Of a stretch of 64,000 nt of DNA, positions 33,375 through 42,920 are shown in pieces. The DNA is from Sugiyamaella lignohabitans (taxonomy: Eukaryota; Ascomycota; Dipodascomycetes; Dipodascales; Trichomonascaceae). The first letter of the stretch is position 1, and every line of letters begins with the position of its first letter. The DNA lies in NCBI RefSeq assembly GCF_001640025.1, contig NC_031673.1, positions 310,001-374,000 on the forward strand, read 5' to 3'. The notes below the pieces were generated by a model. It had not been told where the DNA came from, did no database searches, and was given only the letters and a program-made list of their open reading frames with translations. The position numbers and the translations under genes are program-made.

Positions 33375-33542
33375 TGACCATCCACCGCGCCCGAGCGAAG
33401 CGAGCCACGGGGTCTGGGGCAGAGCCCCAGCCGCCGGAGGCAGCGAGGGAACATGCTCTTGCGACCACTCACCACGCTCGAGCGAAGCGAGCCACGGGGT
33501 CTGGGGCGGAGCCCCAGCCGCCGGAGGCAGCGAGGGGACAGT
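33375..33542. repeat. 88-bp tandem duplication carrying GCP19 and GCP20
   Basis: Two right-arm half elements (about 33389-33442 and 33477-33530) lie in direct order with an 88-bp period. The unique flanks are duplicated too (GTGACCATCCACC versus GCGACCACTCACC, and CAGCGAGGG after each). This sits between the convergent stops of the Mpv17-family gene and SCH9. Confidence 0.93.
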
Positions 33543-33593
33543 GTCAGTTTATATATTCATGAATGCCCAATACGTATGTATACAAGATGAGAG

Positions 33594-36210
33594 CTACCAT
33601 CTGCCGGAGCTCGCGAGCTTGGAGTCGGTGTTGGTGTAGGTCCAGCCGCCGAACTGCTGCTGGACGCTTTCTGAGAGGTAGAAGTCCTTTTCGACGACCG
33701 AGTCGGTCGGAACTTCGCTGGTGAACTCCTGGTCGAAGTTGCTGGTATCGGTAGCACTTTCGACCGATGGCTTGAATGGAGCAGCATACTTTTTGTTCAT
33801 AAGTCGTTTCCAGTCGATTTGTGCGAAGAATGGGTGTGCCTTGATCTCGGCAGCTCCATTAACTCCAAGTCTCTTTTTGGGATCTCGGTTCAAAAGACCA
33901 GTCAGCAGTGAACGGGCTTCTCGGTCCATATCGTCAGGAAATCGCAGTGGATCCTGTAGAATCTTGCGGTACATCTCATTTGTATCCTGGTCGTAGAATG
34001 GAGGCAGACCAGTCAGCATTTCGTAGAACAATACACCTAGAGTCCACCAATCGACTACCTTCGTATATCCTTGTCCAAGTAGAAGTTCAGGTGCAAGGTA
34101 CTCGGGAGTTCCGCAAAATGTATTGGTCTTTTCCTGTCCAGCCATGTTCAGTTTACACAGTCCGAAATCACACAGGGCAATGTGTCCAGTATAGTCAAGG
34201 AGAATGTTCTCGGGTTTTAAATCTCGGTAAATGACATTGTACTCGTGCAGACACTCTAATGCACATAGTAGCTCGGCAGTGTAGAAACGTGACCGATTAA
34301 GGTCGAATCGACCTTCTCTTTGCAGATGGTGAAACAGTTCACCTCCATTGACAAATGCTAGAACTAGATAAAGTTTTTCGGGCGATTGGAAACTGAATTT
34401 CAACGGAACAATAAATGGATTGTCGATTTGTGCAAGAACTGTACGCTCGGCTAGAGTATGATTGACTTCGGATCGTGATATAATATGTGCCTTTCGAATG
34501 GTCTTAAGAGCGTAGATACGTCTGGTATCGATTTTACGCACCTGCATGACTTTGCCAAACGAACCTTTACCGACAACTTTCAGCAGATCAAAGTCTTCAA
34601 TTGTGAGATGCTTGTTATTCTTATTGGCTTTAAACTCGATTCGTACTTGGATCTTGCCGGTACCAGATGACAGCGGCAGCCATCCGTCACAGATAACTGT
34701 CTTCGACAGATTGGCGTCGATTTTGCACGTACCAAGGAATATCTCCTGATATCCCTTTTTACGGAGTGCTTCACTGTTCAAGTTGCCACCTCGAGTCGAC
34801 TCGGCTGTACCGTTATCTCCTAGTGATTGTCTTGGAGGTGTGAATGGCGACTCACCACCGACAATAACCGATCCACCAGCACCAACTGAAGAGGTTCCAT
34901 CCGTATTCACTGTCACCGGGATCTTGGCAAACACTTGAATACTCAACGATTCGATACGCGAAACATCGAAATTCGACACTTTATCCCATATCGGCCCGTC
35001 TACAGTTCCGCCCATGGCGTCTAAAATGACCTGGGTTTTATCATATTCCAAAACAATATAAATAGGTGGAGGTCTTCTACGGCCGAGGTTACTCGGGCTC
35101 TGTTTATCTCGTTGTAATTGATGTAATTGTGATGGGCTCGAAAGTTGTTGTTTTCTAGGAGAAATCGAGTTTCCATTTGATAGCGATCCTACACCGCCAA
35201 TACCCGATCCTGTACCACCGGGAGCTATACTTCCACTCACACTACCAGCACCAATACTGCTGTTAGTGGCGTTTAGAATATAGTTTGGCCACACGTTTCC
35301 CGGTGGTAAACTCAAGCCAACGGCTTTAGTGATTGATACACTTAATAGACCAGGAGTTATAGTCGATGTCGATGTTGCTGGATCTCCCTCTTTAATCGCC
35401 GCATCTGCAGCAGCTGCCGAAGCTGATGCTACTGCTGCTGCTGAAGATGACGAAGATGCCGACGAAATTGCTGGATTAGCAGCTTGCCCACTGCTGCTAT
35501 TGGTGCTATTGGCATTCAGAGAAACCGACGACGACACTGATGACGACAGAGCCGGCACAACAGATGGAGATCCCGATGTCGCTGCTCCACTGGAATTGTT
35601 ACCTGAAATTGTCTCTAAAGATGAAGCACTCGAGTTGGGAATCTTTCTGCCTGGCGAGTGGTGACCTGTAGTCACAGACACAAAACTCACTGGCGTCCTG
35701 TTCGAATTATTACTACCAGCCAGATCCGACGTCGAACTGGCTCCTGACGACGCTCCACTCTTGCCGTTCGGCGAGCTGTCTGCTCCTCCATTTGTACTGG
35801 ACGACGAAGCTGACGACCGCGGCGAAAACGCCGCCGACAAATGAGTCTCTTTCAGTTCTAGGGGGTTGGTTAGCTTGGGTTCTGGTGCTGCCTCCGGCGG
35901 CTGGGGCGCTGCCCCAGACCCCGTTGTGCTTCGCTTCGCGAAGCGGCGTCGGGGCTGACAGGTCCGATTATTGTCTTCTGTCAGTCAGACCTTGTCTGTC
36001 CTGACAGACTACAGTCTACCCACGAATCAGTTCGACGTAGATCAGATAGGCTGATATAAACTGATATTCACCCTGATTCGTGGAAATAACAAACGACTCT
36101 GTTTCGATCGTTCAACTGATTTTGATTAAGCCTGTTGCTGAACAAAAGAAGACTCCTGACTTGTCTGATCCATGTTTCTACTCACTTTTAGTCAATTTCC
36201 ACGTCGACAT
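33594..36210 (-). CDS. SCH9: AGC protein kinase Sch9, 2 exons
   Basis: TORC1 effector kinase (S6K/Akt-like) controlling ribosome synthesis, growth and stress. Exon 1 is 36210-36186 (8 codons plus one base), exon 2 is 35857-33594, 762 residues. Splicing yields MSTWKLTKKLKETHLSAAF, the fungal Sch9 N-terminus. A long Ser-rich region and a C2-like domain (from about 180) follow. The kinase domain is about 431-690, with GKGSFG (438-443), Lys460, the YRDLKPEN Asp554, DFG Asp572 and activation-loop Thr588. The AGC tail has hydrophobic motif FGGWTY with Thr748. The intron (GTGAGT, GCTAAC, TAG, 328 nt) holds a half GCP. The unspliced frame has no ATG at its start. Confidence 0.95.
35890..35944. repeat. 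GCP21, half element in the SCH9 intron
   Basis: Left arm with loop GCT (GGGGC-GCT-GCCCC) and a GCTTCGC-TTC-GCGAAGC second hairpin. It sits near the 3' splice site, 32 nt away. Confidence 0.93.
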
Positions 36211-36789
36211 AGTGCCAGATCGATTATGACGGGTTTGTTAGCACGATTGTTGTTTGATCAATCAATCTCGGGTCTGGACTATAAACGAACAAACTTGTCT
36301 TGTTGTGATTTCGCTGCCTGTGTTATTGATATATGAATAATATCTCGAACGGTGTTTTATGGCTCGACTGTTCTTTTTAATGGGCCTGTTCTCTATGATC
36401 TCGAACTTTTCGTTCGTTGTCTACTGATAGAATAATATCCAAACGATCGAGTTACCAGCAACTTTCCGCAAAACCAAAACCAAAATGGCCGATTCAACTT
36501 CTCTCAACGGGGTTCGATTCTGTGTCAACTGTAACCGGCCGTCTGGTCTGGTCTGGGTTAAGGGGTTGTACAGTTACGTTATATTTAGGTAAGTTACTCA
36601 GTGCTTGAGGCTGAGGCTGGCTGTGTTGTCGGGGTTATCGGTCGGGGTGCCGTGCATACAAACCTGCTCCGCCAAGGATAACGCGGCGATGAGGCGTTTT
36701 TCCGGACCGTCTGATATCATCGGGGTCGTCTGAAACCTGGGGTAGTTTTTGTTTTTGGGTTCCGTGGTACGGCACGCTCTGGGGTGTTT

Positions 36790-36840
36790 GCCTCCGGCGG
36801 CTGGGGTTCCGCCCCAGACCCCGTTGCTCGCTTCGCTCGG
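36790..36840. repeat. GCP22, half element
   Basis: Left arm. The stem has a G:T change (GGGGT-TCC-GCCCC) and a short GCTCGC-TTC-GCTCGG second part. Confidence 0.92.
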
Positions 36841-37122
36841 TCACTCGGGGGAGGGGAGGAGGTTCATGGTTTGCAGATGCAATGGCCTGCTGATTACCTC
36901 TGCCAGGGGGTGTGCTCGCTGGTCGGGTGATCTGGGTACATCAGGGGGCTGAAGTTAGTTTTCCGGGCAAGGATAATCAAATAATCAAACTAGTTGAAAA
37001 CACGCTTCGTTTTTGGCTATAGTGAAAGTTGTTGGAGGAGCTGGTAAAAGCGCCCTGAACAATAACCAGGTCAACTGAAACAAGCATGTTTGACCCAGAC
37101 CTGCCCGTTCCGACACATCAAA

Positions 37123-37172
37123 CGAGCGAAGCGAGCCACGGGGTCTGGGGCAGCGCCCCAGCCGCCGGAGGC
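37123..37172. repeat. GCP23, half element
   Basis: Right arm, with loop AGC in the main stem (GGGGC-AGC-GCCCC). Confidence 0.93.
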
Positions 37173-38254
37173 ATGTCTTCGGCACCAACAGACCCCGAAT
37201 CGCCGTTTCAGGGTCCTGACATAGCCCAATATTATTTTTAATTACATTACCTAATGTGGTTAGCGGGCTGGCTGGCAGCATGCCTGCAGATCGTGGCTTG
37301 TGATGACGTACATACGAGTCCCTGAGGGTTGGCTGATAAGAGAGGTTGGGCACTGAATTTGTAAAGCTGGGGTTGCTGTGGTTGTACGGGTGCTGCTGTA
37401 CGGGTGTATACGAGAAGCAACTCGAGTGAACGGAAGGACGAGGTAGTGAGGAGTTAGAGCTGATGGTGGGCTGTCTCTGTCAGCAGTATTTACCGCAGCA
37501 GTGATACATGCTCTTCTTCGGTTGCTACTGCTGTGACAGTGAACTTCTTAGCGAAATTACACTAACCGAGTCTGTTTCGCTAATAGCAAACATGCAGTGA
37601 GTGATTGTTTAACATAAAACGCAAACGGAGATTTTATTTTGAAAGTATACTCATAGAGCTCGCTAGTTGGAGCCAGAGCATGAGCATGGGTCCTTCAGTC
37701 TACAGACTGAATCAGAGCATGTCATATCACTGAAAGTTTACAGTTTAAGTACTCCCTTCTAATAGACACCCTGACCCTTGTTTAAAAAACAACTCGTATT
37801 TTCTATACAAAGTTACTAACTTATATATCCCTTATAATCATAGCTCCCCACGACTCCAAACCCTTATCGCTTATCTCAATGCAGAATCGAAATTAAAGTT
37901 TTATGATCTGCATAAACCGTTAAAGTCCGAACGGTCTGCACGCTAACCAGCGCTTGGGCCCCTGGTACCGCACGTCGTCCACCCTCTCTTTCCAAGCCCA
38001 ACACCAACTCACACCACTAACCGGAAAAAACCACGAATGACGTCAGATGATACCAACTAACCACTATTTATTTACACATACTCACTAATCGATATGGCGC
38101 TATCACTACCCGATGGAACCAGACCACACAGTCCATGCCACGGCGACCACACCGACCTCCACATTGTCATAAGTTGCTGGTGCTATGCGCCGTTGGCTTA
38201 TCAATTCCTCGCAACATCGGCCGGATTCCGATAGCAACTCGTGGGGTGAGCAAT

Positions 38255-38327
38255 CTCCTGCGAAGCAGGAGCCACGGGGTCTGGGGCGAAGCCCCAGCGG
38301 GTCCGGGCGGAGCCCGGAGACCCCCGA
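38255..38327. repeat. GCP24, variant element with a different tail
   Basis: It starts like a right arm (CTCCTGC-GAA-GCAGGAG, then GGGTCTGGGGCGAAGCCCCA) but then has a second stem, GTCCGGGCGGAGCCCGGAGAC, instead of CCGCCGGAGGC. It looks like a fusion of two stem types. Confidence 0.85.
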
Positions 38328-39233
38328 GGTGTCGGATGTGTTATCAGAGCCTTGCGATTAGGACCAGCTTCAGGACTGAGAAGATTGCGTGACTACGAGA
38401 TACGAATTGGGACTGTCGAAACAAGACCAGGCTCGTCCCTGAATGGCTAACAAACTCACAACGACGCCATTCATGCTACGGCCGTCGGTGGCTCCATTGT
38501 CACAGCTTCGCCGGCTGGTCTGGTCTGATCAGGTAGCCATCCGCCTTTGAAGGCGATCTCTCGTTGCTGGATCGATGGAATGCTCCCTGTGTTTGACGAC
38601 GCGTTTACCTGCAGACTTTAAATTCTTGGATCAGCACTGACCTCGACATATGCACTTTCATCTGACAAGCTGCAGCAACGCAGGAGGTATCTGCCAGATC
38701 CAAACAGCCTACCTACGCCATTCGGTCTAGCTTTGTTTCACACCAATTCGACCAGTTCAGTTAGTCTGAAGCTTATTTTTCAATAGTTTGTTACTACGCT
38801 AGGACAAACAATACCCACGATCGGCCCTCTCAAACGCACATCCCACCGCTCCCCAAACACATTATTAGATTTATAGGTCTCTCAGAGCTATAGCACCAAC
38901 ACCCACCAACTGTAATAATAAGATTAGTTAATTCTTTAGTAAGTTTAGTAATAACAAAAAAACCTGATAACACAGAATCGCACTCTGATAAAACGAGAAA
39001 CGAACAATCTGTCGCCGATGGCACAATACCACCCTCCACCCTCCTCTCCATCGCCCATTGGCCCTCCACCCACTTTCAACCACTGGTGTTTGTTTGTTTA
39101 TTTACACAATTTTTTCAGCTGCTGTCGCTAACCGTTTTTTTTCAGCCCGTTTGTTTGTTTGTTTGTTTATTTATTTATTTCAGTGGTCACTTACCACGGG
39201 ACGCCAGACCTGCACCAGGCGGGAGGGGGGCCT

Positions 39234-39367
39234 GCCTCCGGCGGCTGGGGCTCCGCCCCAGACCCTGGTTGCTCCTCTCGCTGCGCTCGAGTCGTTCCGC
39301 CGACGGTCCCAGCCGCTCGCGAAGCGAGCACAACGGGGTCTGGGGCAGCGCCCCAGCCGCCGGAGGC
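39234..39367. repeat. GCP25, full element
   Basis: Complete copy with CTCGAGTCG and GCTCGC-GAA-GCGAGC hairpins around a CCGCCGACGG core. Confidence 0.96.
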
Positions 39368-39790
39368 AGCACCCGCCCATCCCCCATGGCCCGTTCGCGA
39401 GCCCGAGCGCATTCTTGCCCCGAAACGATCACAAGCATGTCGCCAATTCCAGGCCGGGGGGTATGGTATGTGGTGCCGGACAGGGATGTGGGCTTGAAAG
39501 CACGAGCCTGAGCTCGGGCATGACTGCGAGCGTCGTCTGTGGACGGGCAGCAGCAGCAGCAGCAGGCAGAAGGGTCCAGACCGGTCTGTAGTGGTGGATT
39601 GCCAGGAGGATAGCTGCTGCTGGGGTGGACCCCCCAAAATGGACTGGGAATGGCAGTAGTGAAATGCCAGCTGCCGAGCTAGCGTCCATTCGTCTATCGT
39701 TCTCGAGCTAGCAGTGCAGTCTGGCGCTAAGATTGACAGGCACATACGTACATTACAGCAAATATCACCTAAAGCCCATCCGTACATGAG

Positions 39791-39814
39791 CAGCAGCAGC
39801 AGCAGCAGCAGCAG
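39791..39814. repeat. (CAG)8 microsatellite
   Basis: Eight CAG units, interrupted further on by GTAGGAGCGA and more CAG. Confidence 0.95.
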
Positions 39815-39885
39815 TAGGAGCGACAGCAGCAGATTTCAAGCCAGCAAAGAGAGGATGAATCCAGTAAAACCAAAACAGCGGAACC

Positions 39886-39946
39886 AGGCAGGCCAGACAG
39901 GCCAGGCAGGCCAAGCGAGCCAAGCTAGCCAAGCGAGACAACGAGC
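39886..39946. repeat. Degenerate 9-10 bp repeat (GCCAGGCAG / GCCAAGCGA)
   Basis: Several imperfect head-to-tail units in the SCH9 to Gin4-like intergenic region. Confidence 0.75.
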
Positions 39947-40214
39947 CGGTAGAACCAGACTTGGTCTAGCTAACCAGCTATCAGTGAAGCTTACTGGGTG
40001 GTCATGGTAACGGAACTGTCAACGGGTGTTGCTATAGTGAAACAGACAGGGTGGTGGGAGCCAAACGGCCGGCAGCCGGCTCTGGCTCTGACAATGCCGT
40101 CTGAGCTTGGACCATACCATATCCAGCAGGCTGCCGGGCAGGCAGGCTGCCAAGCAGGTTGCTGTAACACCGGTGGTACGATTTATTTGACGCACTGTCC
40201 CGTCCCGTTTCGCT

Positions 40215-40216
<2 letters not shown>

Positions 40217-40246
<30 letters not shown>
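40217..40246. repeat. (CAG)10 microsatellite
   Basis: Ten uninterrupted CAG units. Confidence 0.96.
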
Positions 40247-40248
<2 letters not shown>

Positions 40249-40352
40249 CATCCACCAGCTGGCTCCAGCCGGCCTGCTGGCTGCCCCACATTATTTCCTT
40301 GCAGACAACCTCATTCTGCCAATGGCCCTAGCTCATATTCTGCTCACCACTA

Positions 40353-40385
40353 CTCTGATCTGATCTGATCTGATCCGATCCGATC
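40353..40385. repeat. 5-bp tandem repeat (CTGAT/CCGAT)n
   Basis: Consecutive CTGAT units followed by CCGAT variants. Confidence 0.92.
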
Positions 40386-40405
40386 CCAGGCGTCAGGCGT
40401 CAAGT

Positions 40406-40460
40406 GACCGACTGACTGACTGACTGACTGATTGACAGACAAACAGACAGACAGACAGAC
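40406..40460. repeat. (GACT)n then (GACA)n tract
   Basis: Adjacent tetranucleotide tracts, GACT repeated then GACA/ACAG repeated. Confidence 0.93.
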
Positions 40461-41038
40461 CATAGATCTCTCAATATTATTAATTAGCAGATCGTACGTT
40501 CTGTGCAATGTACACTGTACAACTTATAATGTAGCATGTACTTTATACGACAGCCGACTTACAACCAGCCGACAGCCAGCTTACATCCGACCTAAACACC
40601 CGCTCGACATAAACACACCTGCGATATAAACAAACATAAACAAACACACACCCGTATAAAACTAAAAGTATAATAATAAAAATAAAAATCTCCAGTAGCT
40701 AAACACACAGGCAGCCAAACGGGCAGCAGCACCCACACAATTGCAGCAGTATTTCCGGCTTATAAACTGTAATCCCAATAAACTCGGATATATCTGGGCT
40801 AATGGGCCTTGGACCAGTTCGCTCATTCATTTAGCAGCCCATTTAAGGTTATACAAAGATCGCTGCTGCTCAGCGACCAGATCGGCGTCCTGCTGACGGG
40901 CCCTTCCAAACGCGTCGCGTTTCAGTCGCGGACCATCTGCAGAGAAAAAGGTACCAAGCGTCATTTGTTGCCTGATAGACACACATGCGTCGCCGGTCTC
41001 AGTCGGGCTGCATGCCCGTACTCACGGACTGGGGGCCT

Positions 41039-41099
41039 GCCTCCGGCGGCTGGGGCTCCGCCCCAGACCCTGGTTGCTCCTCTCGCTTCGCTCGAGTCG
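41039..41099. repeat. GCP26, half element
   Basis: Left arm with the CTCGAGTCG end and a G-rich left flank. Confidence 0.95.
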
Positions 41100-41397
41100 G
41101 GCGTGGGGTGTCAGCGGGCTGGGGGGACTGAGCTAGAGTTTGGGCCGGGTGGCAGCTGGCGGGGGAAGTGAATGAGTGAGCGAGCTCAGAGGAGTGAATA
41201 CGCAGAAACAACAGCAGGCAGTTCTAGACAGCAGCCTTCCACACGGAATCTGAGACAGACACTCAGACAGACAGATTATTTTCTGCCAGTCAGCCAGTGC
41301 TGGCACCAAACACACAAAAGGTAGCTTACCATTTCCCACAGCCCACATCCCAGCCTATGGCTCACATAGCCCCGTTACTCGCCGTCCCCAGCAGACA

Positions 41398-41422
41398 CCC
41401 CCCCCCCCCCCCCCCCCCCCCC
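41398..41422. repeat. Poly-C run of 25
   Basis: Uninterrupted C run immediately left of a half GCP. Assembly length here is likely to be uncertain. Confidence 0.95.
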
Positions 41423-41432
41423 GCCCGACGCC

Positions 41433-41493
41433 CGACTCGAGCGCAGCGAGAGGAGCAACCAGGGTCTGGGGCGGAGCCCCAGCCGCCGGAGGC
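41433..41493. repeat. GCP27, half element
   Basis: Right arm beginning CGACTCGAG, preceded by the C run and followed by a C-rich flank. Confidence 0.95.
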
Positions 41494-42710
41494 AGACCCC
41501 CTCTCCCCCAGCGAGGCCCCCCAGGCCGCCTGTCACCTCCTCTCATCGCGGCGATTGCAGGTCACATTCCAGTGGGCGCCGCAGGTGTACAGAATCAACC
41601 CGCCTATACAAACAATTGACCGATTAGGAAACAAAATGACAGACAGGGCCCGGGAGGGCTCACTAACCAAAACAGATCAGGATCTGGTTAAATTTCTTTT
41701 TTATCAGTGGATTCAGGAACTAAAGCACAAGCAATAGTGGGAGAGAGAAAAAAAAAACCACTATCAGGAAAAAAGAAAACCCAGACTAGGTCGGAGCGAC
41801 AGATCAGAGAGTGAAGGAGACACACCAGAGCACCAGGAATTTACTTTTTAGTTGAAAATGCTACTAATGCACCAGCACTGACAGTAGAACCACGAGCAGA
41901 ATTCTTCATCGAAGCGGAATTATCCTGGTTGAACAGGCTTGGTTAGGTGTGGAATTTGGTATCTATTGCATTAACACAAAGAACCAGCGAGCGGCGAGCT
42001 AGTGATTCTCGGTTTTTTCTATTATTACTTTTTGTAGATTGGACTGTTCAGTTTCATTTGTAGATTTGGTTCTGGGATTTGTACAGTCAAATATTGCCAT
42101 TCAGTTGTGTGAACCAGACAATAGCAGTTGCCAGTTGCCGAACGATAACAATTGCCAGATAATAACCAATAAACCAAACGAGATATTGCGGACAATCGCA
42201 GAAACAGCAGTCCGAAAACCGAGATTAATAATAACCACAACAGCACCACCGGCTGGCAGATATCAGGCGTGCACATCATCACACACCAGCAGCAGCAGAA
42301 GCAGCAGCATCGACAGCATTGCCTGTACCAACAAAGACACATACACGGACTGATTGACTGTTTTAATAATAGCAAACTGTAATAGCCACTATTGTTAGTG
42401 GGTGGATTGCAATCAGATCGCCGTCACCCGACTCGAGCATTTTCATATTAACATTGCACACTGATAGACGGACCGGCATCCCTGCTAAAGTGCGTGCAGT
42501 AAGCAGATCTGTCCGTCTCTAGCTGCACTTATCCTTGGACTCTTTCTCAGATTGTATTGATAATTAGGTTTGTTTCCATCCTGACTGACACCCACTCACT
42601 TCATCACTCACCACCACCACAACACACACGACGTGATTCTCGGCACAAACATCGGCTCCACAGGTGGATGATACGTTCAGACACGCTCCTCACCGGTTTA
42701 TTTCACAATT

Positions 42711-42913
42711 GTAAGTGGTTTTGGAGGGCCGGGGTGTGCCTCCGGCGGCTGGGGCTCCGCCCCAGACCCTGGTTGCTCCTGCTTCGCAGGAGTTTGGATG
42801 GGTTCTCGACGGAACGACTCGAGCGAAGCGAGAGGAGCTACCAGGGTCTGGGGCGGAGCCCCAGCCGCCGGAGGCAGTCCACCCCTCCAGAAGGTCCAGA
42901 ACTAACAGTTTAG
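42711..42913 (+). other. Probable 5' UTR intron of the Gin4-like kinase
   Basis: GTAAGT at 42711, ACTAAC branch and TAG ending at 42913, 7 nt before the ATG at 42921. The only upstream ATG (42668) would run into a stop just after the junction. A full GCP fills most of the intron. Confidence 0.7.
42738..42875. repeat. GCP28, full element in a leader intron
   Basis: Complete 138-bp copy, 27 nt after the 5' splice site and 38 nt before the 3' splice site. Confidence 0.96.
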
Positions 42914-42920
42914 ACACGAG

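Larger units (their letters stand above)
36211..42710. other. 6.5-kb gene-poor region between SCH9 and the Gin4-like kinase
   Basis: No convincing protein gene or tRNA found. It is packed with GCP copies and several microsatellites. Open frames at 39086-39591, 39191-39787, 40999-41211 and 41297-41737 owe much of their length to translated GCP sequence. It must contain the two divergent promoters and the Gin4-like leader; long leaders or non-coding RNA are possible. Confidence 0.6.

Noticed and set aside
36500..36520. B-box-like GGGTTCGATTC suggesting a tRNA
   Set aside because: The flanking bases do not pair into a T arm and no A box or acceptor stem can be found upstream.
39191..39787. 198-codon minus-strand ORF
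   Set aside because: Much of it is GCP25 and CAG-type low complexity; no conserved motif.
41297..41737. 146-codon ORF including a poly-Pro run
   Set aside because: The Pro run is the C25 tract and the next part is translated GCP. Only the last about 60 codons are unique and they have no known features.
2001..42913. GCPs as introners that create the introns
   Set aside because: Removing the element leaves normal 50-70 nt introns with their own splice signals, and half the copies are outside introns. Insertion into existing introns is simpler, though species comparison is needed.
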